From: Desulfobulbaceae bacterium
GTDB taxonomy: Bacteria > Desulfobacterota > Desulfobulbia > Desulfobulbales > Desulfobulbaceae
Length of the DNA stretch: 12,938 nucleotides
Direction of reading: 5' to 3'
Assembly: GCA_011322715.1 (NCBI GenBank)
Contig: DRLX01000595.1
Coordinates: forward strand, 1-12,938
Below, in pieces: positions 5,522-12,278 of this stretch. The notes under the pieces are model-generated. The model was not told the origin of the DNA. It worked only from the letters and a program-made list of their open reading frames with translations, and did no database searches. Each line of letters starts with the position of its first letter. Within the stretch, counting starts at the first letter, position 1. Made by a program: the position numbers and the translations under genes.

Positions 5522-8172
5522 TGAGCGGACACGGAGGCAATATCCGGCATCTTGCCCGGAAAGTCGGCTGCCGCCCGGAGGAGCTGATCGATTTCAGCGC
5601 CAATATAAATCCGCTTGGACCGCCGCATTTTCTCCCAGGTCTGATTACCGATCATATCCCTGATCTCATCCACTACCCCGATCCTTGCAGTACTGGTCTG
5701 ACGGAAAAGATAGCCGCATTTTTTTCCCTGAACCCGCAACAGGTTGTCGCGGGCAACGGCACCTCGGATATTCTCTTTCAGATTCCCTCAATTCTGCAGC
5801 CGAAGCGTGCGCTTATAGGTGTGCCGTCCTATATTGATTACGAAACGGCATGCAGCAAGGCGGCCATTGATATTGCATATTTTCCACTGAAAAGTGGGGA
5901 TGGCTTTCAGCCGGATCTTGAACAATTGTCCGATTCTATCAGGCCGGGAGATCTCATCATCCTCGGGCAGCCCAATAATCCCACCGGCCGACTGATTGAT
6001 CGTGACCGGTTACTTGCCCTTATCCGAAACCATGCCGATGCCTGGTTTCTGATTGACGAGGCCTTTGCCGGTTTCATTCCCTCTTATCAGAGTATTGCCG
6101 GTTGCGCCGACAACCTGCTTGTTCTCTATTCCCTGACCAAAATTTTTGCCGTTCCCGGTCTGCGCCTCGGGTTTGTGGCCGCCTCTGCCGACTTGTGCCG
6201 ACGATTGCGGGAAAACAGCGCTCCCTGGCGGGTGAATACCCTTGCTCAGGTGGTCGGCGAGGCATGTCTGTCTACATCCGACATCGGATCATTTGCCTTT
6301 TCACCACACCGGTATCTTGAACTAAGTTATCAACTGATTACGCAGGAACGGGCATTTCTTACCACTTCCCTGTCTGCATTGCCTGATCTTTTTCCCTTTC
6401 CCTCATCGGTAAATTTTCTTCTTCTCCGGTCGGAAAACAAAAAAATTTCAGGAGCATTACTTGCTGAAATTCTGTTGAGCGATCACCATATCGCCATCCG
6501 GCCCTGTGGTGATTATCAAAATCTTGATAATCGATATTTTCGCATAGCCGTCAGGACACGAACAGACAACGAACAGCTGATTCAGGCCCTGCAGCAGGTC
6601 CTGCTTTCTTCCGCCGGGGCAAAAAAAGAGAGCAGACCAGGCGTAAGTGGAAAAAAGAACGTTCGGGAAAAAAAGAATAACCTGGTGATACAAAAGAAAA
6701 AACCCGCCCTGATGCTGTTGGGAACCGGTTCTGATGTGGGTAAAAGCGTGCTTGTGGCTGCGCTTGGGCGCATACTTCTTCAGGATGGCGTTCGGGTTGC
6801 CCCGTTCAAGGCCCAGAATATGTCGCTCAATTCCTATGTGACCAGAGACGGAGGCGAAATGGGAAGGGCACAGGTCGTCCAGGCCCAGGCCTGTCGGCTG
6901 GATCCGGACGTGCGGATGAATCCCATTCTCCTTAAACCCAATTCAGATGTCGGCAGTCAGATTATCGTGCTTGGCAGACCGGTCGGCAATATGAACGTCC
7001 GGGACTATGTGCGTTACAAAAAAACCGCCTGGCAGAAGGTGTGTACGGCCTATGACAGCCTGGCCTCCGAACATGATGTGCTCCTTTTGGAAGGGGCGGG
7101 CAGTCCGGGCGAGGTCAATCTGAAATCCCATGATATCGTCAATACGCGCATGGCCGGATATGCCGGTGCCGGAGCGCTCCTGGTCGGCGATATCGACCGT
7201 GGCGGTGTCTATGCCTCTTTTATCGGCCACCTCGCCGTTATGGATCCCTGGGAGCGGGCCTTGCTGGCAGGGTTTGTGGTCAACCGCTTCCGGGGTGACG
7301 AGCGGCTCCTTGGTGATGCCCATGCTTACCTGTTGGACCATACTGGCAAACCGGTCTACGGGGTAATACCCTTTATCCGTGAGCTTGGCCTTCCCCAGGA
7401 GGATTCGGTGGGCTTTAAGGCCGGTCTTTTCAGCAGTACACGGCCGGATTGCACGCATGTGGAGGTGGTCTTGATCGACCTGCCCCATATTTCAAATTTT
7501 ACCGACATTGAACCCCTGTTGATGGAAGAGGATGTCTTTGTCCGCATCGTTTCCAATGTTCGGGATCTCGGCCATCCTGATGCGATCATTCTGCCGGGCA
7601 GCAAAAATGTAGCCGCTGATCTGGCCTTCCTCCGCAGCAGCGGACTTGATCAGGCAATTGTCCAGGCAGCAAACAACGACAGCGAAATTGTCGGCATCTG
7701 CGGAGGATTTCAGCTCCTCGGACGCAGGGTGACCGACCCACACGGCCTGGAGAGCACCTCCTGCGAGTCATGTGTCGGACTTGGCCTGCTGAACATGGAC
7801 ACCGAGCTTGCCGCTGAAAAAACACTGACCCGAAAGCAGGGCACGCATCTGGCTTCCGGCTGTATCGTGCACGGCTATGAGATTCATCACGGGATCAGTT
7901 CCGGTGATGGTGCAATTGTGTTGCGTTTTGATGATGGCTCTGCGTGCGGGCTTGCCGGTGGCGATGGGCTATGGGGGACCTATCTGCATGGGATCTTTGA
8001 TGCTGATGGCTTCCGCCGCTGGTGGATCAACCGGTTACGCAGGAAAAAAGGATGTGATGAGCGTACCGAAGGCGGAGCGGTTTATGACCTGGAACCGGCC
8101 CTTGACCGGTTAGCCGATCTGGTCCGCGCCCAGCTTGATATGGACCGGGTGTATCAACTTTTGGGTCTGTAA
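5521..8172 (+). CDS. cobDQ: CobD-CobQ fusion: threonine-phosphate decarboxylase plus cobyric acid synthase
   Basis: One uninterrupted reading frame of 883 residues holding two B12 enzymes. Residues 1-360 form a PLP-dependent L-threonine-O-3-phosphate decarboxylase (CobD): SGHGGNIRHLA at the N-terminus, DFSANINPLGPP, NNPTG (152-156), Asp179, and the PLP lysine Lys207 in SLTKIFAVPGLRLGF. Residues 361-392 are a Lys-rich linker. Residues 393-883 form CobQ, glutamine-dependent cobyric acid synthase: P-loop GTGSDVGKS (401-409), KAQNMSLNS, the amidotransferase nucleophile Cys727 in GICGGFQLLG, and His823 in GTYLHG. Each half has the normal length of the free enzyme with its catalytic residues intact, so both are probably active. 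The start is the ATG in TGATG with GGAG 6 bases upstream. A TTG one codon earlier is less likely. The two products, aminopropanol phosphate and cobyric acid, are the substrates of CbiB, encoded next. The symbol cobDQ is descriptive. Confidence 0.95.
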   Translation: MSGHGGNIRHLARKVGCRPEELIDFSANINPLGPPHFLPGLITDHIPDLIHYPDPCSTGLTEKIAAFFSLNPQQVVAGNGTSDILFQIPSILQPKRALIGVPSYIDYETACSKAAIDIAYFPLKSGDGFQPDLEQLSDSIRPGDLIILGQPNNPTGRLIDRDRLLALIRNHADAWFLIDEAFAGFIPSYQSIAGCADNLLVLYSLTKIFAVPGLRLGFVAASADLCRRLRENSAPWRVNTLAQVVGEACLSTSDIGSFAFSPHRYLELSYQLITQERAFLTTSLSALPDLFPFPSSVNFLLLRSENKKISGALLAEILLSDHHIAIRPCGDYQNLDNRYFRIAVRTRTDNEQLIQALQQVLLSSAGAKKESRPGVSGKKNVREKKNNLVIQKKKPALMLLGTGSDVGKSVLVAALGRILLQDGVRVAPFKAQNMSLNSYVTRDGGEMGRAQVVQAQACRLDPDVRMNPILLKPNSDVGSQIIVLGRPVGNMNVRDYVRYKKTAWQKVCTAYDSLASEHDVLLLEGAGSPGEVNLKSHDIVNTRMAGYAGAGALLVGDIDRGGVYASFIGHLAVMDPWERALLAGFVVNRFRGDERLLGDAHAYLLDHTGKPVYGVIPFIRELGLPQEDSVGFKAGLFSSTRPDCTHVEVVLIDLPHISNFTDIEPLLMEEDVFVRIVSNVRDLGHPDAIILPGSKNVAADLAFLRSSGLDQAIVQAANNDSEIVGICGGFQLLGRRVTDPHGLESTSCESCVGLGLLNMDTELAAEKTLTRKQGTHLASGCIVHGYEIHHGISSGDGAIVLRFDDGSACGLAGGDGLWGTYLHGIFDADGFRRWWINRLRRKKGCDERTEGGAVYDLEPALDRLADLVRAQLDMDRVYQLLGL
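6619..6702 (+). other. A-rich linker between CobD and CobQ with possible slippage sites
   Basis: The interdomain segment carries A7 at 6621-6627, A6 at 6651-6656, A7 at 6668-6674 and A6 at 6697-6702, encoding a Lys-rich linker. The first run sits as A_AAA_AAA in the reading frame, a heptamer able to support -1 slippage. A -1 shift there would meet TAA at 6678-6680 after 17 codons. A +1 shift would meet TAA at 6644-6646 after 5 codons. Either would release a nearly free CobD domain. No clear downstream stem-loop or upstream Shine-Dalgarno stimulator was recognised. An in-frame GTG at 6685-6687 could in principle start a separate CobQ but lacks a good ribosome-binding site. This may simply be a flexible linker left from fusion of two adjacent genes. 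Confidence 0.35.
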
Positions 8173-8173
8173 A

Positions 8174-9250
8174 GTGAGTGGTTTTATACATTTTTTTTTC
8201 GGCGGATTCCCATTAACGGCGCACGCATTACTTCCCGGGCTTTGGCTTGCCCTTGCCCTGGATCTTTTATTTGGTGATCCGCGTCACCTGCCGCATCCGG
8301 TGATGCTGATTGCCGAACTGGCCAAAGCACTTGAATCGTTTTTTCGAAGAAAGTTTTTCCAAAACATGCGTATCTCTCTGCGCAGGGCAGGGCAACTCAC
8401 AGTTGTAACAACTCTTGTCGGCGTCTCCGCCTGCCTTGCTCTTATATTTCTTTTACTCTGGATGGTATCGCCGTTTTTTCTTTTTGTCGGTTCCGTCCTG
8501 CTCCTGTACACAACCATTGCTCTGCGAAGTCTTATTGAACATGGTCTGGCCGTTTATCATGCCCTGCCGGACGATAAAGAAACGGCATCGGAAGCCGGGC
8601 TTGATCGGGCCAGGCAAAAGGTCGGTCTGATTGTCGGCAGGGACACGAACCGTTTGAATTACGAAGGTATTGTGCGCGCCTGCGTGGAAAGCGTGGCTGA
8701 AAATATGTCGGACGGGGTGATTGCTCCGGTGTTTTATGCAGTTGTCGGCGCCGGTTTAAGTGTTGTTTTCGGGATGGACCGTTGGGCTGTCCCTGTGGCG
8801 GCATTTATGGCAATGCTCTATAAGACGGTCAATACCATGGATTCAATGTTTGGGTACAAGAATGCGCAATATCTGGAATTTGGCCGGGCACCGGCCCTGC
8901 TCGACGATCTGATCAATTATATCCCGGCCCGGCTGTCATCCTTTGCCCTTATCGCGGTATCTTTTTTTGCCGAAAAACAGGGAGCGCCGGCCTGGAAAAT
9001 TTTACTTCGGGATCACCATAAGCATAGCAGTCCAAACGCGGGCTGGCCGGAAGCTGCCATGGCTGGTCTGCTTGCGATACAACTTGGCGGCCCCGGCTTC
9101 TATTTTAATGAAATCGTGGAAAAACCCTTTATCGGTGATAATAGAGTATCGCCGAGACGACAACATATCAAAGCCGCCCTGGCATTGATGCTTGCAGGTT
9201 CGCTACTTTTTTTTGCCGTTGTATCAGTGGGTTATTTATTTCTTCTTTAA
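8174..9250 (+). CDS. cbiB: Adenosylcobinamide-phosphate synthase
   Basis: Integral membrane enzyme that condenses adenosylcobyric acid with (R)-1-amino-2-propanol phosphate to give adenosylcobinamide phosphate. Family motifs run in order: LDLLFGDPRHLPHPV near the N-terminus, the VGRD-xxx-LNYEGIVRACVESVAENMSDGVIAP block, KTVNTMDSMFGYKN, APALLDDLINYIPARLS, and HSSPNAGWPEAAMAG. Hydrophobic segments occur at the N-terminus, in a long stretch just before the VGRD block, in the middle and at the C-terminus. The start is placed at the GTG at 8174, one base after the fusion gene's stop, giving 358 residues. A TTG at 8135 would overlap the previous gene by 38 bases and add 13 residues of no family resemblance. 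No strong Shine-Dalgarno site is seen, so expression probably depends on coupling. This is the last recognisable gene of the cob block. Confidence 0.94.
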   Translation: MSGFIHFFFGGFPLTAHALLPGLWLALALDLLFGDPRHLPHPVMLIAELAKALESFFRRKFFQNMRISLRRAGQLTVVTTLVGVSACLALIFLLLWMVSPFFLFVGSVLLLYTTIALRSLIEHGLAVYHALPDDKETASEAGLDRARQKVGLIVGRDTNRLNYEGIVRACVESVAENMSDGVIAPVFYAVVGAGLSVVFGMDRWAVPVAAFMAMLYKTVNTMDSMFGYKNAQYLEFGRAPALLDDLINYIPARLSSFALIAVSFFAEKQGAPAWKILLRDHHKHSSPNAGWPEAAMAGLLAIQLGGPGFYFNEIVEKPFIGDNRVSPRRQHIKAALALMLAGSLLFFAVVSVGYLFLL

Positions 9251-9290
9251 AAAAGGCACCAGGAGTATAAAAAATTGAACTTTTATGCCT

Positions 9291-9311
9291 TTCTCCCCTT
9301 GACAGGGAGAA
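9291..9311 (+). terminator. Inverted repeat after cbiB, candidate weak terminator
   Basis: TTCTCCC (9291-9297) and GGGAGAA (9305-9311) form a perfect 7-base-pair stem around the 7-base loop CTTGACA, 40 bases after the cbiB stop. The following bases, TATTTATT, are AT-rich but not a pure T run, so intrinsic termination would be weak. A second, partly overlapping repeat pairs AAAGGCA (9252-9258) with TGCCTTT (9286-9292), and the two stems cannot form fully at once. The position at the operon end supports a role in 3'-end formation or RNA stability. Confidence 0.4.
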
Positions 9312-9348
9312 TATTTATTGATAATAAAAAAGCATAGAGAATTATATT
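9299..9348 (+). promoter_or_regulatory. Candidate promoter region for the secreted-protein gene
   Basis: A perfect TTGACA lies at 9299-9304, within the hairpin loop described just upstream. GATAAT follows at 9320-9325 with a 15-base spacer, shorter than ideal. A second option pairs TTGATA (9318-9323) with TATATT (9343-9348) at 19 bases. The whole stretch is strongly AT-rich compared with the coding DNA around it. Neither pairing is optimal, so this marks a likely promoter zone without fixing a start point. Confidence 0.3.
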
Positions 9349-9469
9349 TATTTATATCTTGTTAAGAATACCTGTCTTCGCAATTTTTAGAGTAAAACTT
9401 TTGCATGTTCACCCCGATTGCGACAGGTTGTGTGTCTTTTATCCTGTTTCTGATTGTAGAGACTGTGCC

Positions 9470-9913
9470 ATGAAACTTTTTTCAGTATTTATTTGTCTAT
9501 CCTGGCTTTGTCTTCCGGTTGGAACCGCTTCTGCGGCTGTTCCACATGGGGCTGGTGTGACGGCTCAACAAACCGAATGTGGATCAGATCTCAGCACCCT
9601 GTCACCGGAAGAACTGAAATGGTATAAAATATTTCAGGAGGGAACTTTTCTGATTGCAGGATGGAAAGATATTACCAAAGAAATTTTAGCCAATACTCCG
9701 GCGGAGCTTAGAGAGCACCAACGGCAGCGACTTGAGCAGCTTGGGCGAAAAATCGGCATGGAATGGAGCCGGGAAAATGCTGTACGCAAAGTGGATAACA
9801 AAATGCTCAAACAATGGGGGGATGCCCTGAAAAAGGCCGCAAAAACTAATCCGGAGCACTTGCCCAATGTCATAGCCTCCATTGACAAAGAACTTGATAA
9901 TCTGTTGAATTAG
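9470..9913 (+). CDS. Small secreted helical protein of unknown function
   Basis: A 147-residue protein with a typical Sec signal peptide: MK, a hydrophobic core at about residues 3-18, and a likely signal peptidase I site after Ala22 (TASA, then AV). The mature part (about 125 residues) is charged and predicted by eye to be mostly helical. It has one cysteine (Cys37) and no lipobox, so it should be soluble in the periplasm or beyond. A conserved-looking core reads LSPEELKWYKIFQEGTF (44-60), then RLEQLGRKIGMEW (87-99). No family is recognised. The ATG at 9470 is chosen because the frame upstream to a TTG at 9359 adds 37 Cys-rich residues that would hide the signal peptide. The gene stands alone between an AT-rich upstream region and a strong terminator, so it is probably monocistronic. 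Confidence 0.75.
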   Translation: MKLFSVFICLSWLCLPVGTASAAVPHGAGVTAQQTECGSDLSTLSPEELKWYKIFQEGTFLIAGWKDITKEILANTPAELREHQRQRLEQLGRKIGMEWSRENAVRKVDNKMLKQWGDALKKAAKTNPEHLPNVIASIDKELDNLLN

Positions 9914-9960
9914 CCTAGCCTGTTCGGCCAAGGCACCCCAACGATAACAAGTATCAATAC

Positions 9961-9997
9961 AGCCCAGCTGAGATTTACTCTCGGCAGGGCTTTTTTT
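9961..9997 (+). terminator. Intrinsic terminator after the secreted-protein gene
   Basis: A stem forms from AGCCC (9961-9965) with GGGCT (9987-9991), then an A-A mismatch, then GCTGAGA (9967-9973) with TCTCGGC (9979-9985), including one G-T pair, around a 5-base loop. The stem runs straight into seven T (9991-9997). This is a strong factor-independent terminator for the plus-strand gene that ends 47 bases upstream. The hairpin also lies just past the stop of the convergent xseA gene. In that direction there is no T tract, so any effect on xseA would be weaker. Confidence 0.88.
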
Positions 9998-10001
9998 ATT
10001 C

Positions 10002-11342
10002 TCATAAGGTTTTGCTGAAACAGCGATCAACCGTCACGTCCACAGAACCGCGATCAAGAAAAACTCTTGCCTGATCGCCTGCTTTCAACGTGCTGCCGTC
10101 GGTCACGACCTTTCCGGTCCTCTTGTTTCTGACAATGGCGTAGCCACGGGCAAGGGTATTGCGAGGTCCGACTGCTTCCAGAAGCAGGGATTGTTGCCTG
10201 AGTTTCCGGATCCGCGTATCCAAAATCTGTTGTATTGCCCTTGTTATTCTGGTTTCCAGCTCCGCTATCCTTGCCTGTGCCGCCTCTAATCTATGGCGTG
10301 GATTTTGCATTTCAAGGCGTAACTGCATGCCGTCTATTCTTTGTTGTTTCTTGCTAAGGAACCTCTCCATAGCGTGAATAAGCAGCATGGATTGCTGATC
10401 GACCCTGAGGAACAAGTCCGACAGCAGTGAGGAAAGATCACCAATTTTTTGTCGATGCAGGGCGAGTTTATCAGAGAGCCGATCAATCCGCCCCTGCTGT
10501 ACCCGAACGAGCCTTCTTTGCAGAGAACCGACGATGCCTGTCAGACTTTCTCTGTCAGGGACAAGAAGTTCAGCAGCAGCACTGGGGGTCGGAGCACGCA
10601 GGTCACTGACAAAATCGGCTATGGTGAAATCTATCTCATGGCCGACGGCGCTGACCACCGGAATATTGGAATTAAAAATAGTCCGTGCCAGTTGTTCATC
10701 ATTAAAGGCCTGCAGGTCTTCAATGGAGCCCCCTCCACGGCAGAGAACAATAATTTCGGTTGTGGAAATCGTATTGAGCAGATCAAGGGCCCGGCATATT
10801 TCCGGAGCTGCATCCGGCCCCTGCACGGCAACCGGGTAGACGGCAAGTCGTATCCCGGGAAACCGTCGGCGGGCTATACGGATAAAATCATGGACGGCTG
10901 CGCCTTTGGGTGAAGTAACCAGCGTAATATGTTCCGGAAGCACAGGTAATTTTTTCTTGTGATCACTGTCAAATAACCCTTCGCTGTCAAGCTTTTTTTT
11001 GAGTTGTTCAAAGGCTGCCCGCAGGGCGCCTGATCCATGAAAATCGATGATATCAACTATGAGCTGATAATCTCCGCGCGGTTCGTAGACCGACAGCCTG
11101 CCGTGGCAGATAACCTCAAGTCCGTCGGTCGGCTGCTCCTCAAGGTAGCGTTGCTGCATTTTAAAGAGAACAGCCTTCAGTTGTGCCTTGTCATCTTTAA
11201 GGGTGAAATAGAGATGACCGGAATAAGGTCTGCGCAGATTTGATATTTCACCACTGACGCTCAGCCATGAAAATCGTTGTTCCAGCAAGCTGCGGATACT
11301 GCCGTTAAGCTCTGAAACCGTAAAAATATGCTGTGAATTCAT
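10002..11342 (-). CDS. xseA: Exodeoxyribonuclease VII large subunit
   Basis: Large catalytic subunit of exonuclease VII, which degrades single-stranded DNA from both ends and is involved in repair. The 446 residues are close to the E. coli length. An N-terminal OB-fold spans about residues 5-105 and contains VSGEISN and SGHLYFTLKD. The catalytic core has TSPKGAAVHDF (143-153), CRGGGSIEDLQAFNDE (201-216) and SAVGHEIDFTIADF (231-244), followed by DLRAPTPSAAAELL (247-260). A long charged helical region from about 265 to 385 fits the coiled coil that binds XseB. The C-terminal LARGYAIV element is present. No xseB lies next to it in the window, so the small subunit must be encoded elsewhere. The ATG at 11340-11342 has only a weak upstream ribosome-binding match. 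It is transcribed toward the secreted-protein gene. Confidence 0.96.
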   Translation of the reverse strand: MNSQHIFTVSELNGSIRSLLEQRFSWLSVSGEISNLRRPYSGHLYFTLKDDKAQLKAVLFKMQQRYLEEQPTDGLEVICHGRLSVYEPRGDYQLIVDIIDFHGSGALRAAFEQLKKKLDSEGLFDSDHKKKLPVLPEHITLVTSPKGAAVHDFIRIARRRFPGIRLAVYPVAVQGPDAAPEICRALDLLNTISTTEIIVLCRGGGSIEDLQAFNDEQLARTIFNSNIPVVSAVGHEIDFTIADFVSDLRAPTPSAAAELLVPDRESLTGIVGSLQRRLVRVQQGRIDRLSDKLALHRQKIGDLSSLLSDLFLRVDQQSMLLIHAMERFLSKKQQRIDGMQLRLEMQNPRHRLEAAQARIAELETRITRAIQQILDTRIRKLRQQSLLLEAVGPRNTLARGYAIVRNKRTGKVVTDGSTLKAGDQARVFLDRGSVDVTVDRCFSKTL

Positions 11343-11578
11343 AGAGATCTGGACGACGGTATCTACGTTGTTCCGTTAAAAAAATGGTAATGATTTTTTT
11401 CAATTCAGGGGGTATAGTTACACGCTTGTACGCATAGTGACAAGGGACCTTTTTGTAACCCGTCATAAGAGCATGGCCCATGGAGATGGTAAATAGGGCA
11501 TAGAGAAATCAGCGTCAATCACGAACATATTGATGTTTATGGGTTTTTAAAAAATATCCAAGGACAATAGAAAATATT
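11343..11578. promoter_or_regulatory. Divergent intergenic region between xseA and the TPR gene
   Basis: These 236 bases must hold promoters for both directions. On the minus strand, TTGACG (complement of 11513-11518) is 17 bases from TATTTA (complement of 11490-11495), a moderate candidate for xseA. No equally good pair was found for the plus strand. A nested inverted repeat, GTTACA (11417-11422) with TGTAAC (11454-11459) enclosing CTTGT (11425-11429) with ACAAG (11440-11444), could form a structured RNA or operator. It lacks tRNA features. AAGGA at 11560-11564 may be the ribosome-binding site of the TPR gene, although its spacing to the ATG is long. Confidence 0.35.
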
Positions 11579-12271
11579 ATGGCCAATCAAAGTGCATTTG
11601 ATCCAAATCATATTAAAGAAACCGCTGTCTCAGAGACTTCAGGCCTGCTGGATGAACTGAACCTGCCACCGGCATTTATCGACTTTTTGCGGAAGAATCA
11701 GCGCACCTTATGGTTCATGATCGCCGTCATTGCCATTGTGGTCACAGCTGTTTCTCTATATGGGTCATATCGAACATACAGAGAAAATAAGGCCACCGCC
11801 GCCATGGATGCAGCGATGCAGGCGGATTCCGACCATCAGGTCGATTTATTGAACAAGGTTGTACAGGATTTCACCTCTACTCCGACCGAGCACTGGGCCA
11901 GAATTGAACTTGCGCAAATCTCCATCAAAAATGGTAAACCGGCCGAAGCCATTCTCCAGTTGCAAAAAGTCAACAAGGAGGTCGAGGCTAAAAATCCCTT
12001 AAAACCACTTGTGCTCTTTAAATTGGCCGGTCTGTATGAAGAGACGAAAAACTATCAAGCTGCTCTTGCCCGTTATCAGGAGCTGACCGCCGTAAGTGGT
12101 TTTGAAGCCGATGCCCGGTATGCCCTGGGAAGGGTGTATGCGGCTCTTCATAAAAATGCGGAAGCCGTGACAGCCTACCAGCAGTATCTCAGCCTGACCG
12201 AGAAGTCCCCGGCCGGAGAACGGGGCCAAAAACGCGCTCTGGTTGAGTATATGATGAAAGAACTGGAATAA
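11579..12271 (+). CDS. Membrane-anchored TPR protein, YfgM-like
   Basis: A 230-residue protein with an approximately 40-residue polar N-terminus, a single membrane helix at about 44-64 (LWFMIAVIAIVVTAVSLYG), and a C-terminal part built from helical tetratricopeptide-type repeats (about 88-220). The repeats contain TPR-like pieces such as AEAILQLQKV, PLVLFKLAGLYEETKNYQAALARY and ARYALGRVYAALHKNAEAVTAYQQYL. This layout matches YfgM-like proteins, which sit in the inner membrane with TPRs in the periplasm and assist outer-membrane protein export around SecYEG. The family match is by architecture and is only moderately specific. No cleavable signal or lipobox is present, so the helix is an anchor. 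The stop lies 7 bases before the panC start, so the two are likely co-transcribed. Their functions have no obvious link. Confidence 0.75.
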   Translation: MANQSAFDPNHIKETAVSETSGLLDELNLPPAFIDFLRKNQRTLWFMIAVIAIVVTAVSLYGSYRTYRENKATAAMDAAMQADSDHQVDLLNKVVQDFTSTPTEHWARIELAQISIKNGKPAEAILQLQKVNKEVEAKNPLKPLVLFKLAGLYEETKNYQAALARYQELTAVSGFEADARYALGRVYAALHKNAEAVTAYQQYLSLTEKSPAGERGQKRALVEYMMKELE

Positions 12272-12278
12272 GAAAGCA

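Noticed and set aside
6943..7488. Minus-strand open frame of 181 codons
   Set aside because: It is antisense to the CobQ domain. The openness is explained by codon bias of the real gene.
8135..8173. TTG start for CbiB overlapping the fusion gene by 38 bases
   Set aside because: The added 13 residues resemble no CbiB N-terminus. The GTG at 8174, just after the stop, is simpler.
9275..9337. Short frame (20 codons, TTG start) preceded by AGGAG
   Set aside because: The AGGAG spacing is acceptable, but the start is TTG and the frame covers the inverted repeats and promoter-like sequence. There is no sign of coding selection.
9359..9469. N-terminal extension of the secreted protein from a TTG
   Set aside because: It would bury an otherwise textbook signal peptide behind 37 Cys-rich residues. 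The ATG at 9470 fits better.
10449..10913. Plus-strand open frame of 154 codons
   Set aside because: It is antisense to the conserved catalytic core of xseA and shows no motif or ribosome-binding site.
11417..11459. tRNA-like folded element
   Set aside because: The nested stems are only 5-6 base pairs, with no T-loop GTTCRANTCC sequence and no acceptor arm, so it is not a tRNA.
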